Of a stretch of 48,808 bases of DNA, positions 15,071 through 22,743 are shown piece after piece; the stretch's first letter is position 1, and the number at the start of each line of letters is the position of its first letter. Position numbers and translations under genes: made by a program. The notes below the pieces were generated by a model. The model made no database searches. It was not told the DNA's origin and worked only from the letters and a program-made list of their open reading frames with translations. The DNA is from Erythrobacter sp. UBA1916. GTDB taxonomy: Bacteria > Pseudomonadota > Alphaproteobacteria > Sphingomonadales > Sphingomonadaceae. The DNA is taken from NCBI GenBank assembly GCA_002337385.1, contig DDFY01000026.1:1-48808 (forward strand), read 5' to 3'.

Positions 15071-15523
15071 TTGTCGTCGACATCCACAGACCTGCCTGCT
15101 GATCAGCAGCGCAAGCCAGCGCGAGGCCTCGCGCGCGTCCTCTTGGTTGAGGACGATGCTATCCTCGCACTGGCGCTGGAGGATGCGCTGTTGCGCGCAG
15201 GTGCCGGCAAGGTGACGATTTGCTCCAGCGTCGAACAGACCGTGCGCGTGCTCGATCGCGAGCCGCGCCCCGATGCCATGGTGATCGACGTGCACCTGGC
15301 CGACCGCGACGATGGCTGGGCCCTGGCCGAGCTGGTCACAATGCTCGGCCCGAGGCCGCCCCGCATTGCGTTCTCAACCGGATCGCCCGAAGACATTCCC
15401 GCAAATGTTGCCGCGCTCGGCCCGGTTTTCGGCAAGCCCTACGATCCCGATGATCTGGTCGCGGCCCTTGTCGATGGGCCCAAGACGGGCCTGTTCACGC
15501 GGCTTCGCCGCACCTCGCGCTAA
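15071..15523 (+). CDS. Receiver-only response regulator
   Basis: 150 residues from a TTG at 15071 with GGAGG eight bases upstream. A single CheY-like receiver domain starts at VLLVEDDAILALALEDAL; the acidic pair Glu-Asp-Asp, the phosphoacceptor Asp in MVIDVHLADRDDGWAL, the switch Ser/Thr in IAFSTGSPED and the Lys in VFGKPYD are all present. There is no output domain, so it passes phosphate or binds a partner. It lies upstream of phyR and could belong to the phosphorelay controlling it, as single-domain receivers do in other sphingomonads; that link is inference. Confidence 0.88.
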   Translation: MSSTSTDLPADQQRKPARGLARVLLVEDDAILALALEDALLRAGAGKVTICSSVEQTVRVLDREPRPDAMVIDVHLADRDDGWALAELVTMLGPRPPRIAFSTGSPEDIPANVAALGPVFGKPYDPDDLVAALVDGPKTGLFTRLRRTSR

Positions 15524-15575
15524 TCTTTCCCCCCGGGCCGCCGGTGTGCTGGCGCAGCCTGCGGGGATTCTTGAC

Positions 15576-15610
15576 AAAAAAAGGCCCCCGTCCGGTTTCG
15601 GGCGGGGGCC
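15576..15610 (-). terminator. Strong intrinsic terminator in minus direction
   Basis: G+C-rich 11-bp stem GGCCCCCGTCC / GGGCGGGGGCC (plus-strand view) with a 6-base loop; the run of seven A on its left becomes U7 in a minus-strand transcript. In the plus direction it may also help to stop the response regulator transcript, but there it is followed only by TATCTT. Confidence 0.85.
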
Positions 15611-15670
15611 TATCTTGGATCGTGTCACCCGGCGCGGGACGGGAAGAGGGGGGATAAGCGCCGGTGACAT
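15576..15670 (-). ncRNA. Predicted small regulatory RNA with C/U-rich hairpin loop
   Basis: Minus-strand transcript of about 95 bases. Hairpin 1 has a 12-bp stem with one bulge (plus-strand arms 15623-15635 and 15658-15669) closing a 22-base loop whose RNA reads UUAUCCCCCCUCUUCCC then GUCCC, an anti-Shine-Dalgarno-like sequence. After a 12-base linker comes a terminator: an 11-bp stem (15583-15593 with 15600-15610, one G-U pair), GAAACC loop, then seven U. The hairpin 1 base coincides with the start expected from an EcfG-like promoter at 15677-15701. The layout recalls alphaproteobacterial sRNAs with C/U-rich loops (suhB/MmgR type), but I cannot assign a family. No protein gene explains a minus-strand terminator here. 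Confidence 0.6.
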
Positions 15671-15676
15671 GGGGGA

Positions 15677-15701
15677 AATGCTCGTGCTGGCGGGCCGTTC
15701 C
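15677..15701 (-). promoter_or_regulatory. EcfG-like promoter for the predicted small RNA
   Basis: On the minus strand: GGAAC, 16 bases, CATT, one mismatch to GGAAC-N16-CGTT. The expected start is about 15670, exactly where hairpin 1 of the predicted RNA begins. Confidence 0.45.
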
Positions 15702-15810
15702 CAAAAAAATGACAGATACGTATTTTTATCTAGGCTCCTGCGCTTTGCGCGCCGCTATTAGGTCTTTGCGCTCTGTTTTTCAGAGGTCTAGGACACGAGG
15801 GATAATGGCT

Positions 15811-15835
15811 GGAACTCTCTGCGTCGGTATGCGTT
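15811..15835 (+). promoter_or_regulatory. EcfG-type promoter of phyR
   Basis: GGAAC, 16 bases, CGTT, a perfect consensus match, 28 bases before the phyR ATG. It implies positive feedback: PhyR frees sigma-EcfG, which transcribes phyR. Confidence 0.8.
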
Positions 15836-15863
15836 CAGGGCTAGTCGTAAGAGGGAAATATCT

Positions 15864-16658
15864 ATGTCAATCGGAGCTGAAATCGCTGCGCACCTCCCGT
15901 TCCTGCGCCGCTACGCGCGCGCGCTGACGGGGTCTCAGGCGAGTGGCGATGCTTTTGTTACTGCCACATTGGAAGCCGCGCTGGCGGACGAAGAACTCGC
16001 CGAGGAACTGCGCGGCGGCAGAGTGCCGCTTTATCGGGCCTTCGCCAAGATCTGGTCGAGCGCTGCAGTCGAGTCCGAGATGGCTTCGGCTGACGGCTCG
16101 GGACACGAGGCTGCCGCCCAGGTGCAGCTTGGCCGCATCACGCCCGCCAACCGGCAGGCGCTGCTCCTCACCACGGTGGAGGACTTCACGGCACAGGAAG
16201 TCGCCACGATCATGGATCTCGAAGTTTCCGAGGTAGAAGCGCTGGTGCGCGATGCCATCACCGAGATCGAGCGCGAGAGCACCACCCGCGTGCTGATTAT
16301 CGAGGATGAGCCGCTCATCTCGATGCAGCTGGAAGACCTCGTGCGCTCGCTCGGGCATGAGATTTGCGGCACGGCTGCCACGCGCACCCAGGCGCAGGAA
16401 GTGGTCAAGGATTCGATGCCGGGCCTCGTGCTGGCCGATATTCAGCTGGCCGACGGTTCCTCGGGCCTCGATGCGGTGGACGACATTCTCGCCGTCGCCT
16501 CGGTGCCGGTGATCTTCATCACTGCCTATCCCGAGCGGCTGCTGACCGGCAACCGGCCCGAGCCGACCTATCTCATCACCAAGCCCTTCCAGGAAGCGAC
16601 CGTGCGGGCCGCGATCAGCCAGGCGCTGTTCTTCGGCTCCAGCAAGCCGCTGAGCTGA
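15864..16658 (+). CDS. phyR: PhyR, general stress response anti-sigma factor antagonist
   Basis: 264 residues. Residues 1-135 are a sigma-factor-like domain (IAAHLPFLRRYARALTGS, later RQALLLTTVEDFTAQEVA, a region 4-like helix-turn-helix mimic); residues 142-258 are a receiver with VLIIEDEPLI, phosphoacceptor Asp192 in VLADIQLADGSSG, Thr220 and Lys240 in ITKPF. This inverted order is diagnostic of PhyR. When phosphorylated it binds the anti-sigma factor NepR and releases sigma-EcfG. AGAGGGA gives a good ribosome site. Unlike in many relatives, nepR and ecfG are not adjacent. Confidence 0.97.
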   Translation: MSIGAEIAAHLPFLRRYARALTGSQASGDAFVTATLEAALADEELAEELRGGRVPLYRAFAKIWSSAAVESEMASADGSGHEAAAQVQLGRITPANRQALLLTTVEDFTAQEVATIMDLEVSEVEALVRDAITEIERESTTRVLIIEDEPLISMQLEDLVRSLGHEICGTAATRTQAQEVVKDSMPGLVLADIQLADGSSGLDAVDDILAVASVPVIFITAYPERLLTGNRPEPTYLITKPFQEATVRAAISQALFFGSSKPLS

Positions 16659-16681
16659 GCTGGCGCGCCGCAGGTGGCCGC

Positions 16682-17047
16682 ATGAAGCGATTGAAGCTCA
16701 AGCTACAGCTATACTGCGGCGAGGAAATCGCCATGGGGCCCGGCAAGGCCGACTTGCTCGAAGCGATCGCGCAGACCGGGTCGATCTCGGCTGCCGCGCG
16801 CGCGATGGAGCTAAGCTATCGCCGGGCCTGGCTGATGGTCGATGTGATGAACCGCTGCTTCAAGGAAAAGCTGGTCGATACCACGCCCGGCGGCGGCCAG
16901 AAGGCAGGTGCCCGCGTTAGCGATGCCGGGCAGCGGGCGCTCGTCGCCTATCGCGCTTTGCAAGACCGGGTGATGGGCGCGGTGCCCACCAGCGAAGACG
17001 TGCTGCAAACGATGCTCCGCGACCGGCCTGCGCCGCCCGAAGCCTAG
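16682..17047 (+). CDS. ModE-type N-terminal winged-helix transcription regulator
   Basis: 121 residues from the ATG at 16682, 23 bases after phyR stops. It matches the DNA-binding domain of ModE: LYCGEEIAMGPGKADLLEAI, then the helix-turn-helix GSISAAARAMELSYRRAW, followed by MVDVMN and the wing TTPGGGQKAGARVSDAGQRAL. The C-terminal molybdate-binding MOP domains of ModE are missing, so it may bind DNA without sensing molybdate. Target genes are unknown; no molybdate transporter is nearby. Confidence 0.85.
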   Translation: MKRLKLKLQLYCGEEIAMGPGKADLLEAIAQTGSISAAARAMELSYRRAWLMVDVMNRCFKEKLVDTTPGGGQKAGARVSDAGQRALVAYRALQDRVMGAVPTSEDVLQTMLRDRPAPPEA

Positions 17048-17054
17048 TCATCGC

Positions 17055-18419
17055 TCAAGGCGCTGTTGGAGGCTTCCGGTTGGCGCTGGAAAAGGCCAGC
17101 AGGCGATAGGCCAGCGCCGCTGCCACCAGCCCGCCCGCAAGGTTGGCGACCAGCTCGCCGCTGTAGACTGCGCTTGCGCCCCAGCTTGGCTGCAACAGCA
17201 AGGCGAAGGGCACCATCGCCAGCCCCACGCGCGCGATCGACAGCACCAGCGCCTTGGTCGCATGGCCCACGGCATTGAACGCGCCGTTGCACACGATGAA
17301 CACGCCATAGGCGGCATAGCCCCAGGCCGCGATCCGCAGGTATGCGGTGGCGGAGTGGCGCGTGGCCGGATCGTCGGTGAACAAGCCGGCCAGCTGGTCG
17401 CAGAAGAAATAGAGCGCGGTGGCGACGGCAAGGCCGTAAACAAGGCAGAACAGGCCCGATTGCACCAGTGCCAGCCGCGCGCGGTCATAGGCCTTTGCAC
17501 CCCAGTTCTGCCCGACGATGGCCCCGATCGAGCCCGACAGGCCAAGCAGCGGTACCACCGCGAAAGTCTGCAACCGTCCGCCGATGCCGAAGCCGCCGAC
17601 TGCCGCCTCGCCCTCGCGTGCGAGCAGGCCGGTGAGGATCGCGAGGCCGAGCGGATTGATCGAGCTGGTGAAGCTGGCGGGCAGGGCCACGCGCAGCACG
17701 TCGCGCGCGCCTTCTGCCACGTCAGCCTCGCGCAGCAGGGCGGGGCGCAGCGGGATCTCGGAGCTTTGCACCGCCCACAAGCCCACGCTCAGCCCCAGCA
17801 GCCAGCCCGCCGCCGTGGCGTAGGCCGCGCCCGCCATGCCGAACCCTTCGAACCCGAAAGCACCGTCGATCAGGATCGGATCAAGCACCCAGTTCGCCAG
17901 CGCGAAGCTCAGCGAGACGAAAGTTGAACGGTTGGCCAGCCCCTGCGCACGCAAGGTGCCGTTGAGGCCCGACAGGCTCAGCAGCAGCGGAAAGCCCAGC
18001 GCATAGGGCATCATGTAAAGCCCGATCAGCCGCAACGCCTCGCCATCGGCCCCCATCAATGAGAACAGCGAGGTCGCGCCAAAGGCCAGCGCCACGGCGA
18101 TAAGCAGCCCGAAGCTTAGCCCCAGCAACACACCGAGGGTCGCGCAGGAGGCCGCGCGGCGCTCTCTGCCAGCACCAAGAGCGCGGCTCACCACCGAGGA
18201 GGTGCCGACCATGACGCCCACACCGAGGCTGGAGAGGGCGGTGCCGACGGGAAAGATGAAGCTGATCGCGGCGAGTTCGGTCGCGCCGAGGCGGCCGATG
18301 TAATAGGCATCGACGATCCCGGTCGAAACCATGGCCGAAACGCCGATAATCATGGGCGCCGTCTGGCGCACCAGATGGCCCGCAATGGAGCCGCGGACCA
18401 ATCGTGCCTTTTCGCTCAT
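17055..18419 (-). CDS. MATE family efflux transporter
   Basis: 454 residues with 12 predicted helices in two similar halves. The N-terminus HLVRQTAPMIIGVSAMVSTGIVDAYYIGRLG and PVGTALSSLGVGVMVGTSSVVSRALGAGR are typical of MATE (NorM/DinF-like) antiporters, which export drugs or metabolites with Na+ or H+. Convergent with the ModE-like gene; the neighbouring catabolic genes end 44 bases away on the same strand, but a functional link is not shown. Confidence 0.9.
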   Translation of the reverse strand: MSEKARLVRGSIAGHLVRQTAPMIIGVSAMVSTGIVDAYYIGRLGATELAAISFIFPVGTALSSLGVGVMVGTSSVVSRALGAGRERRAASCATLGVLLGLSFGLLIAVALAFGATSLFSLMGADGEALRLIGLYMMPYALGFPLLLSLSGLNGTLRAQGLANRSTFVSLSFALANWVLDPILIDGAFGFEGFGMAGAAYATAAGWLLGLSVGLWAVQSSEIPLRPALLREADVAEGARDVLRVALPASFTSSINPLGLAILTGLLAREGEAAVGGFGIGGRLQTFAVVPLLGLSGSIGAIVGQNWGAKAYDRARLALVQSGLFCLVYGLAVATALYFFCDQLAGLFTDDPATRHSATAYLRIAAWGYAAYGVFIVCNGAFNAVGHATKALVLSIARVGLAMVPFALLLQPSWGASAVYSGELVANLAGGLVAAALAYRLLAFSSANRKPPTAP

Positions 18420-18463
18420 GGTCGAGCCGATAGCCTGTGCTGCGCCGCAGCAACAGCGCTAAG

Positions 18464-19465
18464 TTAGGGTGCGATCATCACCTTGCACTGGCCGCTGCGC
18501 TGCTTGAGGCTTTCGAACACCTCAGGCGTGTCGGTGAGCGATATGGTGTCCGTCACCATCGTGCGCGGTGCGAGCGCCCCGCTTTCGAGCGCCGCCAGCG
18601 TGGCGACATATTCCTGCCGGGTGAAGAAGGCGCTGGTGACGAGGCGCACCTGCTTGCTCAGCATGGCGAAGGAATTGAACGTGTCGGGCTTGGTGCAGAG
18701 GCCCAGCAGCAGGATCGTGCCATCGGGCCGCACCTGCTCCACCGCCTGCGCGATCAGCCCCGGAATACCGACGCATTCGAACACCACATCGGCTGGACCG
18801 CCGAGAGCGCGATTGGCGCTGCCGACCGGATCGGCAGGATCGACCACGAACACGTCAGCGCCCATTTCCTGCGCGCGCTGTTCCTGATGGGGTGCGATGT
18901 CCTGCAGGGCGACCCGTCCGGCCCCCATGCGCTTGGCCCAGAAGGCAACTGCCAGCCCGATCGGCCCCGCGCCGAGCACCAGCACCTTGTTGCCAGTCCG
19001 CATGCCCGACAGGTTCACACCGTGCAGCGCCACCGCCAGCGGCTCGATAATCGCGCCATCGGCGAGGGTGAGGTCGCTTGGCAGCGGCACGCACTGGTTC
19101 GGGCGCGTCACCGCATATTCGGCATAGCCACCGCCTTGCAGCCCGAACTGCTCGCACCATTGTACGGTGCCCTTGCGGCATTGCTCGCAGTGGCCGCAGC
19201 TCTTGAGCGGGATCACCGAGACGAGGTCACCGGTCTTGTAGCCGCTGACGTCCTTGCCCGTTTCGACCACTTCGCCCGCGAACTCATGGCCAAGGATGTC
19301 GCCGTGCTGGCAGCCGTAGGCGGCATCCTCGGTCATGTGCAGGTCGCTGCCGCAGATGCCGCAGCGACCGACCTTCACCACCAGTTCGCCCGCCGAAGGA
19401 GCCGGATCGGGCACCTCTTCCCACTTTAGTGGAGTGTGCAGGCCCTGGAAGGTGACGGCTTTCAT
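18464..19465 (-). CDS. Zinc-dependent alcohol dehydrogenase (threonine/sorbitol dehydrogenase-like)
   Basis: 333 residues from the ATG at 19465 (MKAVTFQG); upstream in-frame sequence is antisense to the preceding gene. GroES-like domain with catalytic zinc ligands in CGICGSDLH and ILGHEFAG, structural zinc cysteines in SCGHCEQCRKGTVQWC, and the nucleotide-binding Gly motif LGAGPIG. Medium-chain dehydrogenase that oxidises an alcohol with NAD(P). It starts 8 bases after the preceding dehydrogenase ends and is the last gene of the catabolic operon. Confidence 0.9.
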   Translation of the reverse strand: MKAVTFQGLHTPLKWEEVPDPAPSAGELVVKVGRCGICGSDLHMTEDAAYGCQHGDILGHEFAGEVVETGKDVSGYKTGDLVSVIPLKSCGHCEQCRKGTVQWCEQFGLQGGGYAEYAVTRPNQCVPLPSDLTLADGAIIEPLAVALHGVNLSGMRTGNKVLVLGAGPIGLAVAFWAKRMGAGRVALQDIAPHQEQRAQEMGADVFVVDPADPVGSANRALGGPADVVFECVGIPGLIAQAVEQVRPDGTILLLGLCTKPDTFNSFAMLSKQVRLVTSAFFTRQEYVATLAALESGALAPRTMVTDTISLTDTPEVFESLKQRSGQCKVMIAP

Positions 19466-19473
19466 CGCGCGGC

Positions 19474-20592
19474 TTACTCTTCCGAGATCTTCAGCACGGG
19501 CTTCACCACCGAGCCATTCTCGCTGGCCTCGATCGCCTCGTTGATCTCGGAGAAGTCGAAGTAGCCGATCAGCTTCTCGAACGGGAACTGGCCCTTCACG
19601 TGGTAGTCGAGCAGTTCGACGAGGAATGAGCCTACATCGCTGTCGCCGCCGAGGATGCCCATCACGGTGCGGCCGTTGCCCATGAATTCGGCCTCGTTGA
19701 AGGTGAGGTTGTCCGCCGGATTGCTCGCGCCGACGATCCCGCAGATGCCCTTGGGCGCGAGCAGGCTCCAGGCCTCCTCGATCACCTTGTTGATGCCGGT
19801 GGTGTCGAACACATAGCCGAGACCTTGCGGGCACAGCTCCTTGATCTTGTCAGCCGCGCCATCCTTGCCGTTGAAGGCGTGGGTGGCGCCCAGTTCCTTC
19901 GCCAGTTCGAGGCGGCCATCGTTCACGTCGACCGCGATGATCGGGTTCGCGCCAGCGATCTTGGCCGCCATGATCGCCGCCATGCCCACGGTGCCTGCAC
20001 CGAATACCGCAATCGGCATTCCCGCGCGGACCTTCATCGAGCGCAGCACCGCGCCTGCGCCGGTCATCAGGCCGCAGCCGATGGGGGCAATCTGGGCGAG
20101 CGGGATATGCGCGGCGCTGTCGGGCACTTTCACCGTGTTCAGCTGATGCGCGATGGCGTGGGTGGCGAACGAAGACTGGCCAAAGAAGTTGGCGTTCATC
20201 TTGTCGCCGTCCTTGAACATCACGGGGCTGCCATCGGCCCGCACGCCGCTCCAGTTGTTCGGGAAGAAGTTGTAGCAATAGGTGGGCGCGTCGACCTCGC
20301 AACTGGGGCAGGTGCCGCAGGAGTTGAAGCTCATCACCACCCGGTCGCCCGGCTTGGCGACAGTCACCGCGCTGCCGACTTCCTCGACGATCCCGGCGCC
20401 CTCGTGGCCGAGCACGACCGGATGCGGCACGGGCAGTTGCTTGTCGCGCACGGCCATGTCGGTGTGGCACACCCCGCAGGCGACGATGCGCACGCGCAGT
20501 TCGTCGGGGCGCAGGTCGTCCAGCTGGACCTCTTCGATGGCGAAGGGCTCGGTATTGCCCCGGCAAATGGCGGCGCGGGCGAGGGTGGTCAT
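19474..20592 (-). CDS. Zinc-dependent aryl/benzyl-alcohol dehydrogenase-like
   Basis: 372 residues. Catalytic zinc motif CGVCHTDMAVRD and LGHEGAGIV, structural cysteines SCGTCPSCEVDAPTYC, Rossmann motif FGAGTVG. The long insertion NFFPNNWSGVRADGSP and the overall order match aryl-alcohol (benzyl-alcohol) dehydrogenases of the medium-chain family better than threonine dehydrogenase. In the operon it follows the SDR gene by 54 bases and precedes a second zinc dehydrogenase by 8 bases, so the pathway may oxidise two alcohol steps. Confidence 0.88.
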   Translation of the reverse strand: MTTLARAAICRGNTEPFAIEEVQLDDLRPDELRVRIVACGVCHTDMAVRDKQLPVPHPVVLGHEGAGIVEEVGSAVTVAKPGDRVVMSFNSCGTCPSCEVDAPTYCYNFFPNNWSGVRADGSPVMFKDGDKMNANFFGQSSFATHAIAHQLNTVKVPDSAAHIPLAQIAPIGCGLMTGAGAVLRSMKVRAGMPIAVFGAGTVGMAAIMAAKIAGANPIIAVDVNDGRLELAKELGATHAFNGKDGAADKIKELCPQGLGYVFDTTGINKVIEEAWSLLAPKGICGIVGASNPADNLTFNEAEFMGNGRTVMGILGGDSDVGSFLVELLDYHVKGQFPFEKLIGYFDFSEINEAIEASENGSVVKPVLKISEE

Positions 20593-20646
20593 GGTAATTC
20601 TCTCCAGGTTGAACGACTTTCGTGAGGTGTACTTATGCCTGCGCTG

Positions 20647-21489
20647 TCAGCCGTTCAACGGCTTAACCGGGCCAAGCTGCATACCGCCGTCAATCATGAT
20701 ATGAGCGCCAGTCATATAACTGCCCGCATCCGAGGCGAGCAGCAGCGCGAGCGGCTTGATCTGGTAGGTTTCGGCCATGCGCCCCACCGGCACCAGTTCG
20801 TCCCACGCCTTCTTCGCGGCGGGGTTCTTCTTCACCCAGCCATCGCCGATATTGGTGGCGAAAGGGCCGGGCGCGATGGCGTTCACGCGGATGCCATAGG
20901 CAGCCAGCTCATAGGCGGCGTGGCGCATGAAGTGCTTCACGCCCGCCTTGGCTGCCATATAGGGCACGCCGACAATCGCTTCGTTGACCTCCGCCGCGTT
21001 TGACGAGGTGATGACGATGGCCCCGCCGCGGCGTTGCGTATTGGCCTTCATCACCCGCGCCGCCTCGCGCACGGTGCGGAATACGCCGGAGAGGTTGATG
21101 TCGATTGACTTGTCCCAGCGGTCAGGGTCGTAGACGTCGATCTGGCCCTCGGGGTTGCGCTTGCCGTCGGGGCCCCAGAAGCCGTTGCCCACATCGAGCC
21201 CCGCATTGGCAAAGGCAATGTCGCAGCCGCCATAGGCCGCCACGTGATTGTCGAAAGCGGCAGCGACCTGCGCGAGATTGGAGACGTCGCAGGCGTCCCA
21301 GCGCGCTTCGTAGCCTTCATCGCACAGGCGCTGCGCCTCGCGCGCCGCGCCCTCGGCATCGATATCGGTGAGCGTCACCTTCGCGCCGGCTTCGGCGATC
21401 ACTTCGGCATAGGCGAGGCCAATGCCCGAGGCGGCCCCGGTGACAAGGCCCGAGCGGCCGGTGAGATCAAACTGATCGAGCGTTTTCAT
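20647..21489 (-). CDS. SDR family oxidoreductase
   Basis: 280 residues, classical short-chain dehydrogenase: cofactor motif TGAASGIG at residue 18, Asp after the second strand (LTDIDAEG) favouring NAD, NAG motif as FANAGLDVG, catalytic Ser in ITSSNAAEV and YMAAK. The insertion GFWGPDGKRNPEGQID resembles carveol/cyclohexanol-type SDRs. It belongs to the catabolic operon, 136 bases after the cupin genes; that gap holds a large hairpin. Confidence 0.9.
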   Translation of the reverse strand: MKTLDQFDLTGRSGLVTGAASGIGLAYAEVIAEAGAKVTLTDIDAEGAAREAQRLCDEGYEARWDACDVSNLAQVAAAFDNHVAAYGGCDIAFANAGLDVGNGFWGPDGKRNPEGQIDVYDPDRWDKSIDINLSGVFRTVREAARVMKANTQRRGGAIVITSSNAAEVNEAIVGVPYMAAKAGVKHFMRHAAYELAAYGIRVNAIAPGPFATNIGDGWVKKNPAAKKAWDELVPVGRMAETYQIKPLALLLASDAGSYMTGAHIMIDGGMQLGPVKPLNG

Positions 21490-21535
21490 GGGCCTATCCT
21501 TCCAGAGCAGGTGGGGTTAGCTGCCGGGGGAAGGG

Positions 21536-21585
21536 TCGCGGTCTCGCCCGGCATCGCCGGAGCGACGGCACGGATGAGACCGCGA
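21536..21585. repeat. Nested inverted repeat (large hairpin) inside the catabolic operon
   Basis: Perfect 10-bp arms TCGCGGTCTC and GAGACCGCGA (21536-21545, 21576-21585) enclose a smaller CCGGC-ATC-GCCGG hairpin. It sits in the 136-base gap between the third cupin gene and the SDR gene. There is no U tract, so it is not an ordinary terminator; it could stabilise or process the mRNA, or be a dispersed palindromic repeat. Confidence 0.6.
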
Positions 21586-21625
21586 ACGGCGTCGACGAAG
21601 GCCTCTCCCCCCTTCATCGCGCCAA

Positions 21626-22180
21626 TTACAAGTAGAGCTGCCGGTTGATCTCCAACCCGTGCTCTTCGCAGTAGCTTTCGTAGTGACTTATAAACCACCA
21701 GACATCGAGAGTCTCGACGAAATTTCCGTTCTCGTCGTAGAACTCGTTGGCCCCCTGCATCCAGAAGAAAGCCTTCATGCCGTTCGGGTCGTCAGTGACG
21801 AGCGTGTGCGCGTGGCCGGGGAACTCGGTGATGAACTCGCCGGGGCGGCACACCCAGTCATATTCGAGGTAGCGGAACGAGCCTTCCAGCCCGATCGCCC
21901 AGACCATCCCGCGATGCTTGTGCGTGCCGATCACGCCGGGTGACTTGATCCACAGCACGTTGGCATAGATGTTGTTGCGGACGTCGAAGGCGAGGTGGCG
22001 GATGGCGGCATTGTCGCCGAAGGGAACCCACGGACTCTCCTCTTCCGACAGGCCGACATAGGTGCCCGACACGCAATACTGATCGAGCACGGCGCTGTGC
22101 GCTTCGGGCACATTGACGATCTTGTAGGCGCCCGAGGGCGGGGCTTTGATCCCGCCCAGCTTGCTGGTCTCATTGGCCAC
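21626..22180 (-). CDS. Cupin, 2,4'-dihydroxyacetophenone dioxygenase-like (third of three)
   Basis: 184 residues. Single cupin domain with metal-binding HKH (GTHKHRGMVWAI) and a later His (FPGHAHTLV); the flanks SPWVPFGDNAAIRHLAFDVR and LEYDWVCRPGEF are as in the DAD family of iron cupin dioxygenases that split a carbon-carbon bond in hydroxyacetophenones. It is about 50 percent identical by eye to the next gene upstream. Substrate unproven. Confidence 0.8.
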   Translation of the reverse strand: MANETSKLGGIKAPPSGAYKIVNVPEAHSAVLDQYCVSGTYVGLSEEESPWVPFGDNAAIRHLAFDVRNNIYANVLWIKSPGVIGTHKHRGMVWAIGLEGSFRYLEYDWVCRPGEFITEFPGHAHTLVTDDPNGMKAFFWMQGANEFYDENGNFVETLDVWWFISHYESYCEEHGLEINRQLYL

Positions 22181-22193
22181 TGGCGGTGCCCTC

Positions 22194-22730
22194 CTAGAGG
22201 TATAGCTTTTCGTTGATGGGCAGGCCGTTCTCGCGGCAATAGGTCTCGTAGTGGTTCATGAACCAGAACACGTCGGTGGTCTCGACGAACTTGCCGTCAC
22301 CATCGAAGAAGTCGATCGGGCCCTGCATCCAGCCGAACAGCTTCACGCCCTCAGGGTGATCAGTCACCAGCGTGTGGCTTTCGCCCGGGGTTTCGAGGAT
22401 CACGCCGTGCGGCGTGGCCACCCAGTCATATTCGAGATAGCGCACCGAGCCTTCAAGGCAGACCATCATGATCGTGCCGCGATGGAAGTGAGTGCCGATC
22501 ACGCCGGGGCTTTTCACCCACAGGATGTTCGAAAACAGGTTCTGGCGCACGTCGAAAGCGATGTGCTTGATCGCGGCATTGTCGCCGAAGGGAACCCAGG
22601 GGCTTTCCTCGTCGCTCGGCGCGTCGATGTAGCGGCCGCCGGGCGAGGTGCGCTTCACGAGATCGGCATAGGGATATTTGATATCGACGATTTCCGCCTT
22701 GTCGCTCGGCGGTGCGGTCATGGTTGCCAT
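22194..22730 (-). CDS. Cupin, 2,4'-dihydroxyacetophenone dioxygenase-like (second of three)
   Basis: 178 residues, close paralogue of the cupin 13 bases downstream: SPWVPFGDNAAIKHIAFDVR, metal site GTHFHRGTIMMV, LEYDWVATPHG, ESHTLVTDHPEG and the ending INEKLYL (compare INRQLYL). The paralogy suggests a recent tandem duplication, perhaps making a heteromeric enzyme or two enzymes of different specificity. Confidence 0.8.
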   Translation of the reverse strand: MATMTAPPSDKAEIVDIKYPYADLVKRTSPGGRYIDAPSDEESPWVPFGDNAAIKHIAFDVRQNLFSNILWVKSPGVIGTHFHRGTIMMVCLEGSVRYLEYDWVATPHGVILETPGESHTLVTDHPEGVKLFGWMQGPIDFFDGDGKFVETTDVFWFMNHYETYCRENGLPINEKLYL

Positions 22731-22743
22731 GGGTACTCTCCTG

